Of a stretch of DNA of 64,000 nucleotides, positions 26,170 to 37,979 are shown piece by piece (the stretch's first letter is position 1; each line of letters opens with the position of its first letter). A program made the position numbers and the translations under genes. The DNA comes from Lepus europaeus (taxonomy: Eukaryota; Chordata; Mammalia; Lagomorpha; Leporidae), in the NCBI RefSeq assembly GCF_033115175.1, contig NC_084844.1, forward strand, positions 33,203,885-33,267,884. Direction: 5' to 3'. The notes under the pieces are model-generated. The model was given only the letters and a program-made list of their open reading frames with translations, searched no databases and was not told where the DNA came from.

Positions 26170-26294
26170 AATACGTTGACAGGTTACTGTCCCACACCCC
26201 ATCAGTTTGTTGGCAGATCCATTTTATTTCTATTAAAACCTATACCTTCTGGCAAAGACTCTGAAGTCGTTTTGAGAGAAGGAAATGGACAATT

Positions 26295-26465
26295 TTCAGA
26301 AACCTGAGCCTTGCACAGTTGGAAAATCTTCTAGGGATGCACACCCTGAAGACCTGCTCAAGAACCGCCCTCCATTCAGCAGGCAAACCTAAAGGACTCT
26401 TCTTCTCCTGGGGTGACGTTACCATTGATCCTGAACTTGGAAGGGTATTGCAGGAACTTCCCTCT
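26295..26465 (-). repeat. Right arm of unidentified inverted repeat
   Basis: Counterpart of the 25455-25625 arm on the opposite strand. About 330 bases of non-SINE spacer lie between the arms once the C SINE at 25825-26169 is removed. Confidence 0.6.
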
Positions 26466-26735
26466 CCAACCACAGATTCTTTCTGATTTTTAGATTGTGT
26501 TGCAGTTATCTGAGGAAGCTTTAGTAACTAGAGTTGGTTGAATGTTAATTCCACTACTGGAATTTCAAGCAGTTCAACAGAGTCAGCATCAAATTTTTTT
26601 TCATAGTCAAGCAACAGGTGAGATCAAAATATACTGCAGGCACAAAGTCCTTAGAAAGGTGCATCTCAAATTCTGCAAAGCCTCCAATATGAGAAGCAAC
26701 ACGTCTATTTTTCTTGACATAAAACCAGTTGGGCA

Positions 26736-27051
26736 GGGGCTGGCGCTATGAAGCAGTGGGTTAAAGCCCTGTTCTGCAGCGCTGGCATCCCATATGGGCG
26801 CCTGTTCAAATCCCGGCTGCTCCACCTCCAATCCAGCTCTCTGCTATGGCTTGCAGTAGAAGCAGTAGAAGATGGCCCAATTCCTTGGGCCCCTGCACCC
26901 GCATCGGAGACCTGAAGAAGATCCTGGCTCCTGGCTTTTGATCAGCACAGCTCCAGCCATTACAGCCATCTGGGGAGCGAACCAGCTGATGGAAGACTTT
27001 CTCTCTCTTTCTCTGCCTTTCAAATAAATAAATAAAGCTTAAAAAAAAAAA
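26736..27051 (+). repeat. C SINE
   Basis: GGGGCTGGCGCTATGAAGC head; A tail at 27041-27051 followed by ACAGTTGG, close to CCAGTTGG before the head. Confidence 0.92.
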
Positions 27052-27521
27052 AACAGTTGGTTAGTTGCTGTAGAGTTCTCAGCACCTTGATGCCCAACAT
27101 CCAATGGTAATCTTGGCTGCCAACACTTAGAAAATGAAGATTTCCTGTTACAATTGCATCCTGGTAATGGCTTAATAATTTAAAAATCAGCTCTCACTTT
27201 ACCTATTGTTTTCCAGAAATTTCTGCTCATGATGGGATGAGAAAGGATTCTAGCACTTTCCCCACTCTTGGCAATCAATGGTGGATGGTGTGGATGGTGA
27301 GGGGCATGCTATACCCAAATGCCCAGAAAGGGCATCACCCTGAGCCACATGTCCACTGAGGCCTTCTTCCACACACACAAAAAAATCAAGATTTCTTCCA
27401 GGTGTTCTGGTTCCGTGGTTTGTATGCTGTACTCTAACCTCCAGGCTGTAAGCCATAGGCCGTGTTTTAGCTGTGAATGCCTGCACTTGAACTCATTGGC
27501 ACTTATTAAAAATATCTCCAT

Positions 27522-27838
27522 GGGGCCAGCGCTGTGGCACAGTAGGTTAATCCTCCGCCTGCAGCACTGGTATCCCATATGGGCGCCGGATTCTGTCCCA
27601 GTTGCTCCTCTTCCAGTCCAGCTCTCTGCTGTGGCCCGCGAGTGCAGTGGAGGATGGCCCAAGTGCTTGGGCCCTGCACCCACATGGGAGACCAGGAGGA
27701 AGCACCTGACTCCTGGCTTCGGATAGGTGCAGCTCCAGCCATTGTGGCCACTTGGGGAGTGAACCAATGGAAGGAAGATCTTTCTCTCTGTTTCTCCCTC
27801 TCACTGTCTATAACTCTACCTCTCAAATTAAAAAAAAA
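27522..27838 (+). repeat. C SINE, first of a tandem pair
   Basis: GGGGCCAGCGCTGTGGCAC head; the tail runs straight into the next SINE. AATATCTCCA before it is matched by AAAATCTCCA after the pair near 28222-28231. Confidence 0.93.
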
Positions 27839-28205
27839 GGGCCAGTGCCGTGGCTCAACAGGCTAATCCTCCACCTAGTGGCGCTGGCACACTGGGTTCT
27901 AGTCCTGGTCGGAGCGCCAGATTCTGTCCCGGTTGCCCCTCTTCCAGGCCAGCTCTCTGCTATGGCCCGGGAGTGCAGTGGAGGATGGCCCAAGTGCTTG
28001 GGCCCTGCACCCCGTGGGAGACCAGGAGAAGCACCTGGCTCCTGCCTTCAGATCAGTGCGGTGCGCTGGCAGCAGCGCGCCAGCCACGGCGGCCATTGGA
28101 GGGTGAACCAACGGAAAAAGGAAGACCTTTCTCTCTGTCTCTCTCTCTCTCTCACTGTCCACTCTGCCTGTCAATAAATAAATAAATAAATAAAAAGAAA
28201 AAGAG
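27839..28205 (+). repeat. C SINE inserted in the tail of the previous one
   Basis: GGGCCAGTGCCGTGGCTCAA (long-head subfamily) starting directly in the A tail of the 27522 copy; ends (AAAT)n then AAAAAG. Confidence 0.93.
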
Positions 28206-28339
28206 AAAAAACATTAAAGAAAAATCTCCAGGCTATTGGACATTGTGTGAAGAACCGTGGGAGATATCTGTCATTATCTTCTCCCAGACCCTCTAGTGTC
28301 AACTTTACCATATATCTATGTTTTTAAAAAATCATTGGT

Positions 28340-28670
28340 GGGGCCGGCGCTGAGGCTCACTTGGTTAATTCTCCGTCTGTGGCGCCGCCATCCCATATGA
28401 GCACCGGGTTCTAGTCCCGGTTGCTCCTCTTCCAATCCAGCTCTCTGCTGTGGCCCAGGAGGGCAGTGGAGGATGGCCCAAGTGCTTGGGCCCTGCACCC
28501 ACATAGGAGACCAGGAGGAAGCACCTGACTCCTGGCTTCGGATCAGTGCAGTGCCGACTGTAGCGGCCATTTGGGGAGTGAACCAGTGGAAGGAAGACCT
28601 TTCTCTCTGTTTCTCCCTCTCACTGTCTATAACTCTACCTGTCAAATAAATAAAAAAATAAAAAATAAAA
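28340..28670 (+). repeat. C SINE with target duplication
   Basis: GGGGCCGGCGCTGAGGCTCA head; A/T tail. AAAAATCATTGGT lies on both sides, ending at 28339 and 28680. Confidence 0.94.
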
Positions 28671-28950
28671 AATCATTGGTTATTGAGAAGGGAGGTTTTT
28701 CGGAATAATGCGAATTATTTCAGCTTGACACATTAGCATCCAGAATTCAGTTTCAGCCCCATTGTAGAGCCCGAACTACCCACTGGCAGTAAGAATTTCA
28801 CTAAGGAGGTTACTGGATGTGGTTGCAGATGAGCCGCCCACTCGTGAACTACGACCTGACATGGGCCACCAATAGTCTTTGGTTCCACAAAACACCCTTT
28901 GAAGCAGTGACACTGAACTGATGCTCCTCTGCAGAGTGCAATGTTTGCTT

Positions 28951-30480
28951 TCTCGTCGTGGTTTTAATATTCATTTCTCTTATGATTAGAGATGTTGAGC
29001 GTTTTTTCATACAGCTGTTGGTTGCTTCTTTGGAGAAATGTCTATTCAAGTCCTTTGCCCATTTTAAAAATGGGGTTACTTGCTTCTTTTTTATTGCATA
29101 GTTTGAGTTCCTTCTGTATTTTGGATATTAATGCCCTTTCTGACTTACAAATGGCAAATATTTTCTTTCAGACTGTGGATTGTCTGTTCATTCTATTGTT
29201 TTCTTTGCTTTGAAGAAGAGTTTTAGCTTGATGAAACTCCATTTGTCTATTTTTGTTTTTTTTTGCCTATGCTTTTGAGTTAATTTCCAACAAATCAATG
29301 CCCAGACCAATGTCAGGGAGCTTTCCCATTTGTTTTTTTCTAGTAATTTTTAGTAATTGTAGTTTCAAGTATTACACTTAAATATGGAGCTTTTTATGAC
29401 TATACATGTATAGATACTCATATATACATATATACACATACTTATACATATAATCATTGATATACTCATATATATATAGATACTTACATATATCCTTTTT
29501 CATAGATTTACTCGCATATGTATAGAGTGATATAAAGGTCCATTTTAATTCTTCCACATATGAATATCTAGTTTTCCTAACACCAGCTATTGAAGAGGCT
29601 GTCATTTCCCCTATGTGTGTTACTGACACCTTTGTTGAAAATAAATCGATTATAAATGTGTGCATTTATTTCTGGGCTCTATCCTATTCCATTAGTTGAT
29701 GGGTCTGTTTTCACAGCCCTTCCATGCTGTTTTGGTTATTATAGCTCTGTAATGTATTCACAACCCACTATTGTGATGCTCCCAGCATCAAGATTACTTT
29801 GACTATTTGGAGTCTTACAAACTTTAGGATTTTTTCCTATTTCTATGAAGAGTGATATTTGAATTTTGTTAGAGATTGCACTGAATCTGTAGATAGCTTT
29901 GGGTAGTTGGTATTTTAACAATATTAAGTCTTTTTTCTCATCTCCAATTTATTTCTGCTCTGATTTTTATTATTTTCTTCCTTCTAATAATTTTGAGCTT
30001 AGTTTTTTCTTCTTTTTCTGGGTTGTTTAAGATATTTTTTCTTTTCTGATGTAGGCATTTATTGCTCTAACTTTCCCTCTTGGCCTAACATAGGATCTAT
30101 CTTGGAGAATATTCTGTGTGTACTTGGGAAGATGTGTATTCTGTTGCTGTCGGCTGGAATGTTCTGTGTGTTGTCCATCAGGTCCATTTGGTCTGAAGAA
30201 CAATCCAAGTCGAATGTTTCAGGATTATCTGTCCTTTGTTGAAAGCAAAGGATTAAAGTCCCCTATTATTATTGTCTTACAGTCTGTGTCTCCGATCAGA
30301 TCTCTTCATTTGCTGTGACCATTTATGCGGTCTTATGTTGGCATGTTTGTTTCCAGATGTTAGATCCTCTTGGTGAATTGGTCAATGAGCTTTGTTCTTT
30401 TTTTTTGCAGCTGTTGTCCTAAAGTCTGCTTTGTCAGTTTCAGACAGTACTGACTGATTCCCTGCTATGGAAGTTGAGGC
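28951..30480 (-). repeat. Old L1, antisense, ORF2 section
   Basis: Continues the 24690-25316 element: 'gagatgttgagcgttttttc', 'gaaatgtctattcaagtcct', 'tttggatattaatgcccttt', 'gcccagaccaatgtcaggga', 'ctgtaatgtattcacaaccc', 'tgtattctgttgctgtcggc' and 'gtctttacagtctgtgtctc'-like text, fading at about 30480. An AT-rich microsatellite of ATATAC units is embedded at 29400-29500. Confidence 0.85.
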
Positions 30481-31397
30481 GGTTGGCACATTACACTTCC
30501 TCCTTCATCTGTCTTCTGATCTGGACGCCTATTTTCCTTTACCAGGGTTTATACTACTATCATTCTGTTCTGTAATCATAATCTTCAGATTATGTAACTA
30601 TTGTCTAAAACTGCCCAGCCTCTCACACTGGCTTCCCCATTCTTAAGTTCTTTTGGCTTTGTAATTATTTGTTTTTGAAGTCACTTGTGCTGCACATAAA
30701 CATTCAAGTTACCACTATAAATGAGAAATGCTGTTTCCCTGCTCCATCCCCTCAGGGCTGTGAGGAGGAGTCTGGCTCCTACAGTGCTCTCCTGTCACAC
30801 TCACACCCCTGGAGCAGCCATTCCTGCTCCGGCAGTTGAGTCCCTGGATAACTGACTGGTCGCCTCCCTAGCATACACACACACACACACTCAGTTGCCT
30901 CTCTTCCTGTACGTAGAGTTAGCACCATTCTTCCTTGTCCCCACGTCCAGTGTAGAGCCATGGCAGTGCGTACGACTCCTGGACTGCGTTCGTTTTTTCA
31001 TGTTCCCAACTCTACATGACAACTTTGTTCTCAGTAATAATCATGATAAAAATCAGTAAGGACCAGAAAAGAAACAGAGTGGGGCTGTTCTTTTTTCATT
31101 ATTATGAAACCCACCAAGCCACAGTGCTGCCCCTTTTTATTACCTTTGTATTTGCCATTCTTCTGTAAATTCCTACTGAAGTAATTTCTAAATATCTTTT
31201 GTATTATTTCTAATTGTTTTTAATTTTAAAAATTTTATTCTATATTTTATATTTTATTTTCCAGCTCTATGTTCAAATTTTGATTTCTGTAAACATATTT
31301 GTATTTCCAAGAACTCATTTTTGCTTAGTCTTTCATATAACTCTATTTTTATTTTATAGATATTAACATTCTCTTGCCTCTAATAGGCACTAGAAGA
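30481..31397. other. Intergenic, no gene recognised
   Basis: AT-rich at the right; an (AC)n run lies at 30873-30891. It may include further decayed L1, not resolvable by eye. Confidence 0.35.
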
Positions 31398-31721
31398 TTT
31401 TTAAAACATTTATTATTTTTATTTATTTGAAAAGCAGAGACAGAGGGAGGGAGGGAGAAAGAGAGGAAGAGAGAAAGATATCTTCTATCTATTGGCTTAC
31501 TCCCCAGATGCTGCAACAGTTGAGGTTGGGACACGCCAAAGGCAGAAACCAGAAACTCTATATGAGTCCTCCATGTGGGTGGCAAGGACCCAAGTATTCA
31601 AGCCATCACCTGCTGCCTCCTACGTGCATTAACAGGAATCTGGATCATAAGTGGTACAGTTGGTATTCCATCCCAGGCCCAAGTGGTAGCTTAACCTGCT
31701 GGGCCACAGTGCCCCCCCCCC
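31398..31721 (-). repeat. Old C SINE, antisense
   Basis: T-rich left end, GA-rich tract 31438-31472, diverged body, right end GGGCCACAGTGCCCCCC with a run of twelve or so Cs. Confidence 0.82.
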
Positions 31722-31780
31722 CCTTTTTAAAAGGTTTTTATGATTCCTGCATCATTTTTGTTTTATTTCCAGTCACTTTT

Positions 31781-32111
31781 TTTAAAAAGATATTTTATTT
31801 ATTTATTTGAGAGGTAGAGTTACAGACAGTGAGATGGAGAGACAGAGAGAGATCTTCCTTCCATTGGTTCACTTCCCAAATGGCCGCTACGGCCGGAGCT
31901 GTGCCGATCTGAAGCCAGGAGTCAGGTGCTTCCTCCTGGCCTCCCACGTGGATGCAGGGGCTCAAGCACTTGGGCCATCTTCTACTGCTTTCCCAGGCCA
32001 CAGCAAAGAGCTGGATTGAAAGAGGAGCAGCTGGGACTAGAACCAGCGCTCATATGGGATGCCGGCACTGCAGGTGGAGGATTAACCTACTGCACTACGG
32101 TGCCGGCCCCT
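31781..32111 (-). repeat. C SINE, antisense, with target duplication
   Basis: TTTATTTATTTATTTGAGAG on the left, GTGCCGGCCCC at the right. CCAGTCACTTTT at 31769-31780 is repeated at 32113-32124. Confidence 0.95.
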
Positions 32112-32124
32112 CCAGTCACTTTTC

Positions 32125-33372
32125 AACTTCTTTGTTTTTGCTTTTTCATGTTGGAGACTTCCTTGAATGCCTGGTGATCCTTGGTTGCCTATGTCTACTT
32201 AGGAGGAAGGCACTAAAAAGTTGATTAGAACCTCTTTGTATCGGCATGGCTTTCATACTGATGGATCAGGTGGGAAATAAGTAATTCACCGAAGGCCCCT
32301 CAATGCCAATTTGTTGAGGCCTATTTTTCTGGGGTTGTTATTTCTCCAAAGAAAAACCTTGGTTTCCTGCCTTTAAGTCAACTGCTGGAGTTCTGGACTG
32401 GATCGAGGAGGGGTATGAGACCCAGTCTTCTTTGCACCAGGGAAGTTCCCACCTATGTCCCTCTATCATTTACATTTCTGCATTTGGGTCTGGGATCCCT
32501 GATACTACATTCTCAAGATACTTGTGTTTCATCACATTCATTCCTGTTGCCAAGGACTTCACAAGACAGCCACTGCAAGCTGTCTCCCCAGCAAGCACTC
32601 CCAATTTCTTCTCCCTTGTCCAGTTTCTACCAAAAGGCCAACTATTCCTGTTCCAAACCATTCAAGAGTTGTCATGTGATAAATTCAACAATGACCCATG
32701 GGACATTGGGGTGTTTGCTAGGGGGTTTTGGGGAAAGATTTTCCCTCCACTTAAAGGTAAGAGAGGTAGGAGGAAAAAGAAATCCTCCACCCCTTTTCCT
32801 CACTTCCAGCCTTTGCTGAGACTGGGAGGATAAACACGATTGAAGGCAGTGGAAACCATCTTGTCTCACAAGGGAAAGGTCAAGAGCATCATAGATTTCC
32901 TGTACCAGGGTCTTGATGTCATTGAGACACTTGGCCACAACTGGACCTACTGCCTCTTGCTGCTGTCTTACTCTTCAAGAAATTTTATTTCAAATGCCTC
33001 ATTACATCTTTAACAACAATTTCCTAAACATCCTAAGAGGCCAGGTGTGACTTGCTGGAACAATGAATCACATTGGCATCTATTTGTAAAAGAGAGGGGG
33101 GTGGAGATGATGATCTCTAGTCCCATATCTCTAAACACACTTCTTGTTGAGGTCTGAGTATGTATACACAGTATTTTTGAGCAAAACAACTTTAAAGTGG
33201 TTCCAGTGAGCCTTATTAGCTCCAGCGGCCGGGATTTTCTACTCAGTGTTACCATTAAATGTTCTCAGGCCCCACGAGAGGTGGACGAGCCAACTCAGCT
33301 CTCCCTTGGGCCCTGACCTTCCAATGGGGCATATCAGTGAGTCAATTTCCAGTGGGTGTTGTCAGTGAAATT
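32125..33372. other. Intergenic, no gene recognised
   Basis: A 133-codon frame (+, 32432-32833) and an 88-codon frame (-, 32672-32938) lie here but resemble nothing I know and overlap each other. Probably non-coding or decayed repeat. Confidence 0.35.
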
Positions 33373-33387
33373 AATAGCTTCTCATTT

Positions 33388-33708
33388 GGGGGCCAGCGCC
33401 ATGGCTCACTTGGTTAATCCTCCACCTGCGGCACCAGCATCCCATATGGGCGCCGGGTTCTAGTCCCATTGCTCCTCTTCCAGTCCAGCTCTCTGCTGTG
33501 GCCTGGGAAGGCAGTGGAGGATGGCCCAAGTGCTTGGACCCTGCACCTGCATGGGAGACCAGAAGGAAGCACCTGGCTCCTGGCTTTGGATCGGTGCAGC
33601 ACGCTGGCCGTGGCGGCCATTTGGGGAGTGAACCAATGGAAGGAAGTCTTTTCTCTCTGTCTCTCTCTCTCTCACTGTCTACCTCTGCCTGTCAAATAAA
33701 ATTTTAAA
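33388..33708 (+). repeat. C SINE with target duplication
   Basis: GGGGGCCAGCGCCATGGCTC head, A-rich tail. AATAGCTTCTCATTT at 33373-33387 is repeated at 33709-33723. Confidence 0.95.
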
Positions 33709-33723
33709 AATAGCTTCTCATTT

Positions 33724-34419
33724 TAATGTTTTCTGATTTTCAAACTCTTCCACCACCATTAGCACACTTGACCTCATCTATCATCTTTCCTGTGCCCACT
33801 GAGCAGATGAGGAAATGGAGACTTCCGGCACATTGACTGAAAGAGAATGGAAATGATGGCCCTATGGGTGAGATCCAGCTATGCAACAACCAATCACATG
33901 ACATGTAGCATGTCACGTCTTCAGGCCTCAATTTCTGCATATAAAAAGTGGAAAGTTGGGTTAGATGACCTCTGAAGTCTCCACAGAGCTTCCAGAAACC
34001 ATGATTTCATGTCCATTCAAGGTTGCATGACTTGTTTGTGGCAGAACTGTGGGAAGAACCCAGTTGTTTTGGCCCCTGGCCCAGTGTTTATCACCCCACC
34101 CCACCAGTAATCTGTGAGTTCCTCCAAGGTAACTTTTTCTCCAGGATGAGGGGACGCTGTGCCTTCTACCTCTTCTTTCCATAACCTTTGCTGGAACAGA
34201 AAGACTTGGTTGGAGAGAAGGAATAGGGTGAGGTCTGGGTGAGATGGGAAACTGGATGAAAGCAAATGATACTCTTGAAGCATTTTGTATGTAAGCCTAA
34301 GTCACAGGAAGCAATGAACTCAGAGTGTAAGTGGTGGAAATCTTGGAGAAAAGTGGCCACGTCACTTGGTGCAGTTCTGGCAGGGAAGGAATGCGTCTTG
34401 TTCCTTTGCATTTAATCTT
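33724..34419. other. Intergenic, no feature recognised
   Basis: Unique-looking DNA. 'gagcagatgaggaaatggag' near 33802 hints at a MIR scrap. Confidence 0.35.
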
Positions 34420-34723
34420 TTTTTTTTTTTATTTGACAGATAGAGTTGAGAGAGACAGAGAGAAAGATCTTCCTTCCATTGGTTCACCCCCAAAATGACC
34501 ACCATGGCCGGAACTGTGCCAATCCGAAGCCAGGAACAGGTGCTTCTTCCTGGTCTCCTACGCAGGTGCAGGGGCCCCAAGGACTTGAGTCATCCTCCAC
34601 TGCCTTCCCAGGCCACAGCAGAGCTGGATTGGAAGTGGAGCAGTTGGGACTCAAACCAGCGCCCATATGGGGTGCCAGCATTGCAGGTGGTGGCTTTACC
34701 TGCTACATCACAGCACAGGCCCC
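34420..34723 (-). repeat. C SINE, antisense
   Basis: Poly-T left end, then ATTTGACAGATAGAGTTG and the body; the right end reads CACAGCACAGGCCCC. Confidence 0.9.
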
Positions 34724-34841
34724 TCTCTTCTTGTTTCTATGTCTCCTTCTCTCTGTATGTCATTTTCATTTGAAACTGTTTATTGTTTTTTCAATTACTT
34801 AATTCTGGCCACTGCATTTAACATAATGTTAAACTTCTTTT

Positions 34842-35186
34842 TTAAAGATTTATTTTATTTATTTGAATGACAGAATTACAGAGAGAGGTTGAGACAGAAA
34901 GAGAGGTCTTCCATCTGCTGGTTCAATCCCCAAATGGCTGCAATGGACAGAGCTGAGCTGATCCAGAGCCAGGAGCCAGGAACCAAGAGCCAGGAGCCAG
35001 GAGCTTCTTCTGGGTCTCCCATGTGGGTGCAGAGGCCCAAGGATTTTGGCCATCCTCCACTGCTTTCCCAGGCAAATTAGCAGGGAGCTGGATTGGAAGT
35101 GGAGCAGCTGAGACTCAAATCATCACCCATATGGGCTGCTGGTGCTGCAGGGCAGGGCTTATCCCACTGCACCACAGCACTGGCCC
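34842..35186 (-). repeat. C SINE, antisense, with internal 21-bp duplication
   Basis: AAAGATTTATTTTATTTATT left end; CACCACAGCACTGGCCC right end. The unit beginning AGAGCCAGGAGCCAGGA occurs at 34965 and again at 34986. Confidence 0.92.
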
Positions 35187-35316
35187 ATAATGTACCAAAG
35201 TAATTCTCAAGAGAGGTAGGAACAGGGCACCTGCCCACCAAAAATCATGTTTGTTTTTTGCGGTCTGGGGGAGGGAAGAAAAAAGTGCTGTTGTCTGTAG
35301 TTGAAGCCGCCAGCCT

Positions 35317-35477
35317 CACAGAAGAAGCTCCTGGCTTAAGGCTTCAATCGGCACAGCTCCGGCCGTTGTAGCCATCTGGGGAGTGAACCAGCAGATGGAA
35401 GACCTCTCTCTCTGTCTCTACCTCTCTCTGTAACTCTGTCTTTCGAATAAGTAAAATAATCTTTAAAAAAAATTTAA
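35317..35477 (+). repeat. 5'-truncated C SINE
   Basis: Starts at the AGAAGAAGCTCCTGGCTTAA body position and runs to the AATAAGTAAAATAATCTTTA tail. Confidence 0.85.
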
Positions 35478-35539
35478 GAATACTTGAGTCCAAGACCTAC
35501 TTTTTGACTAGCAAGTGCTTTTGAGTAATTGAACCCAAG

Positions 35540-35622
35540 TTTCAACTCAAACCGGTGCTCTGATATGAGATGTCAGCACTGTAAGCAGTGATTTAACCCA
35601 CTGCACCAAAATGCTAGTCCCA
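35540..35622 (-). repeat. C SINE head fragment, antisense
   Basis: 'ctctgatatgagatgtcagc' and 'gatttaacccactgcacc' are the complement of the SINE head. Only the first quarter of an element is present. Confidence 0.7.
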
Positions 35623-37289
35623 ACAAATAAATCTTTAAAAAGATGATAGGGCAAACAAAATCATCCAGTCTGTGGAGCAGAAAGAAAAAAGAATGAATAA
35701 AAGTGGTAAGACCTTAAGTGATCTATGAAAACCCATCAACAGATTAGCAGATGCATTCTGGTAGTCTCAGAAGGAAAAGAGAGAAGAGATGCTTGAAGAA
35801 ATAATGACCAGAAACATCCCACATTTGATGAAAGACATGAATCCACATATCCAAGAAGACCAATGAACCCTGAGCAGGTAAACCCAAAGAGGTCCACACT
35901 CCAGTTCATTATAACCAAACCATCAAAAGATGAAGAGAAAATCTTGAAAGCAGTAAGAGAGAAGTGACTCATATTTAAAAAATTCACAGCAGAATTAACA
36001 TCCAGTTTCTCATAACAGATCATGGAGGCCGGAACACAGTGGGATGATATATTTACAGGACTGAAAAAAACAACTGTCAACCAAGAATTCCATCTTTCCA
36101 AAATGAAAGCATAACAGAGACATGCTCAGATAGACAAAAGCCAAGGGAGTTCACTGCCAGTAAAGCTGCTCTATGACAGATGCCCTTCAGATGGAGACAT
36201 AAGGACTCCAGGTGGCGACTCAAAGTTATATAAAGAAATAAAGATCAGTGATAAAGGCAACTACAAGGAGGAATTACTTTCACTCAGACACCTGAAAGGA
36301 GCAACTCAGGAAGCAAAGACTGATCTCAGCATCCAGTCTGGGGGCTCACACCCAGCCCAAGATTGCAGGGCCCCGTTGGTCTGGCATTTGGTGGAGGCTG
36401 GCGATGGTGGAGCAGGTGTGGAGAAGGCGGGAGATCAGGAAGCAGAGACACGGGAAGCACGCTCAGCTTAAACAACCAGCCTCTCCAGAGAACTGGCCAC
36501 TGGCGACCTCCAGTGACCTACCAACCTCCCACCAGTCCTACCTCAGACACCATAAGTAGATGAGGTCTCTTACCTTTTATCCATCAACCCTTAATATAAG
36601 ACTTTGAGGTTTAAATATCTGCGTGAGTTTGGGGAATCAAGTCTTGTTCAATCCATCATAGTAGGTAAAATAGAAATTAATGTTGTGTTCTGCTAAGCCT
36701 TCTTGTTGTTTCCCATAGCTAAAGGACAAATGCATGAATTAATCATTATAAATCTATGTTAACAGAGACGTAGGGGTAAAGAGTCATTTGTGAAAATAAC
36801 ATAAAGGTGAAAGGAAGAAGCAGGCTATAAACCACATGGATGTGCATTATTGAAGCAAAGTTTCTATTACACAGATTTGGACTAATTCTAATGAGATCAT
36901 TTTAAATTTAGGATGCTAATTATAATCCCCATGGTAACCACTAAGACAATAACTTCAACATACAGGGAAAAGAAAATAAAGGGGAAATCTAAATGGCACA
37001 CTTAAAAAAAAAAACACCTCAACTAAACACAAAAGGAGGTTATATTAGAAGTATTGAATGGGGAGAAAATAATGTAAGATATACAAAATCTAATAACACA
37101 GGGACAGGAGGAAGTCCTTTACTGTCAGTAATCACTTTAAATATTTAGTACATTCAACCTATCAAATAAGAGGCAGAAATTAGAATAGATCAAATAATAT
37201 AATCCAACTACATGCTACTAACTGGAGACTCACTTTAAATCCAAAGACAAAAACTGAGCTTAAAGGAAGAGGATAGAAAATGTTATTTT

Positions 37290-37655
37290 GGGCTGGCGCC
37301 GTAGCTTAACAGGCTAATCCTCTGCCTTGCGGCGCCAGCACACTGGGTTCTAGTCCCGGTTGGGGCGCTGGATTCTATCCCGGTTGCCCCTCTTCCAGGC
37401 CAGCTCTCTGCTATGGCCCGGGAAGGCAGTGGAGGATGGCCCAAGTGCTTGGGCCCTGCACCCACATGGGAGACCAGGAGAAGCACCTGGCTCCTGGCTT
37501 CAGATCAGTGCGATGAGCCGGCTGCAGCGGCCATTGGAGGGTGAACCAACGGCAAAAAGGAAGACCTTTCTCTCTGTCTCTCTCTCTCTCACTATCCACT
37601 CTGCCTGTCAAAAAAATAAATAAATTAATAAATTAATTAATTAATTAAAAAAAAA
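37290..37655 (+). repeat. C SINE, first of two at one target
   Basis: GGGCTGGCGCCGTAGCTTAA head; tail of AAATAAATTAATAAATTAAT. Preceded by GAAAATGTTATTTT (37276-37289), which recurs at 37656-37669. Confidence 0.95.
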
Positions 37656-37669
37656 GAAAATGTTATTTT

Positions 37670-37979
37670 GGGGCCAGCGCCATAGCTCACTTATTTAATC
37701 CTCTGCCTGAGGCACCGGCATCCCATATGGGCACCGGGTTCTAGTCCCAGTGGCTCCTCTTCCAGTCCAGCTCTCTGCTGTGGCCCAGGAAGCCAGTGGA
37801 GACGGCCCAAGTGCTTGGACCCTGCACCCTCATGGGAGACCAGGAGGAGGCACCTGGCTCCTGGCTTCAGATCGGTGCAGCATGCTGGCCATGGTGGCCA
37901 TTTGGGTGGTGAACCAATGGTAGGAAGATCTTTCTCTCTGTCTCTCCCTCTCACTGTCTAACTCTACCTGTCAAATAAA
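37670..37979 (+). repeat. C SINE, second at the same target
   Basis: GGGGCCAGCGCCATAGCTCA head right after the second GAAAATGTTATTTT copy; followed by a third, partial copy AAAATGTTATTT at about 37981-37992. Confidence 0.95.

Larger units (their letters stand above)
25317..28950. mobile_element. 3.6 kb insertion inside an old L1, unidentified core
   Basis: The L1 text breaks after AGGTGTGAGGTGATA and resumes at TCTCGTCGTGGTTTTAATAT, the expected next bases of the same element, so the intervening 3634 bases came later. Five C SINEs account for about half. The rest includes an inverted repeat (about 25455-25625 against about 26295-26465) and unidentified DNA at 27052-27521 and 28671-28950. No recognisable transposase, capsid or polymerase motif, and no clear target duplication. 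Confidence 0.6.

Noticed and set aside
32415-32938. Overlapping frames of 133 (+) and 88 (-) codons
   Set aside because: Neither resembles a known protein, and there are no splice sites or poly(A) context to favour one. Left as unassigned DNA.
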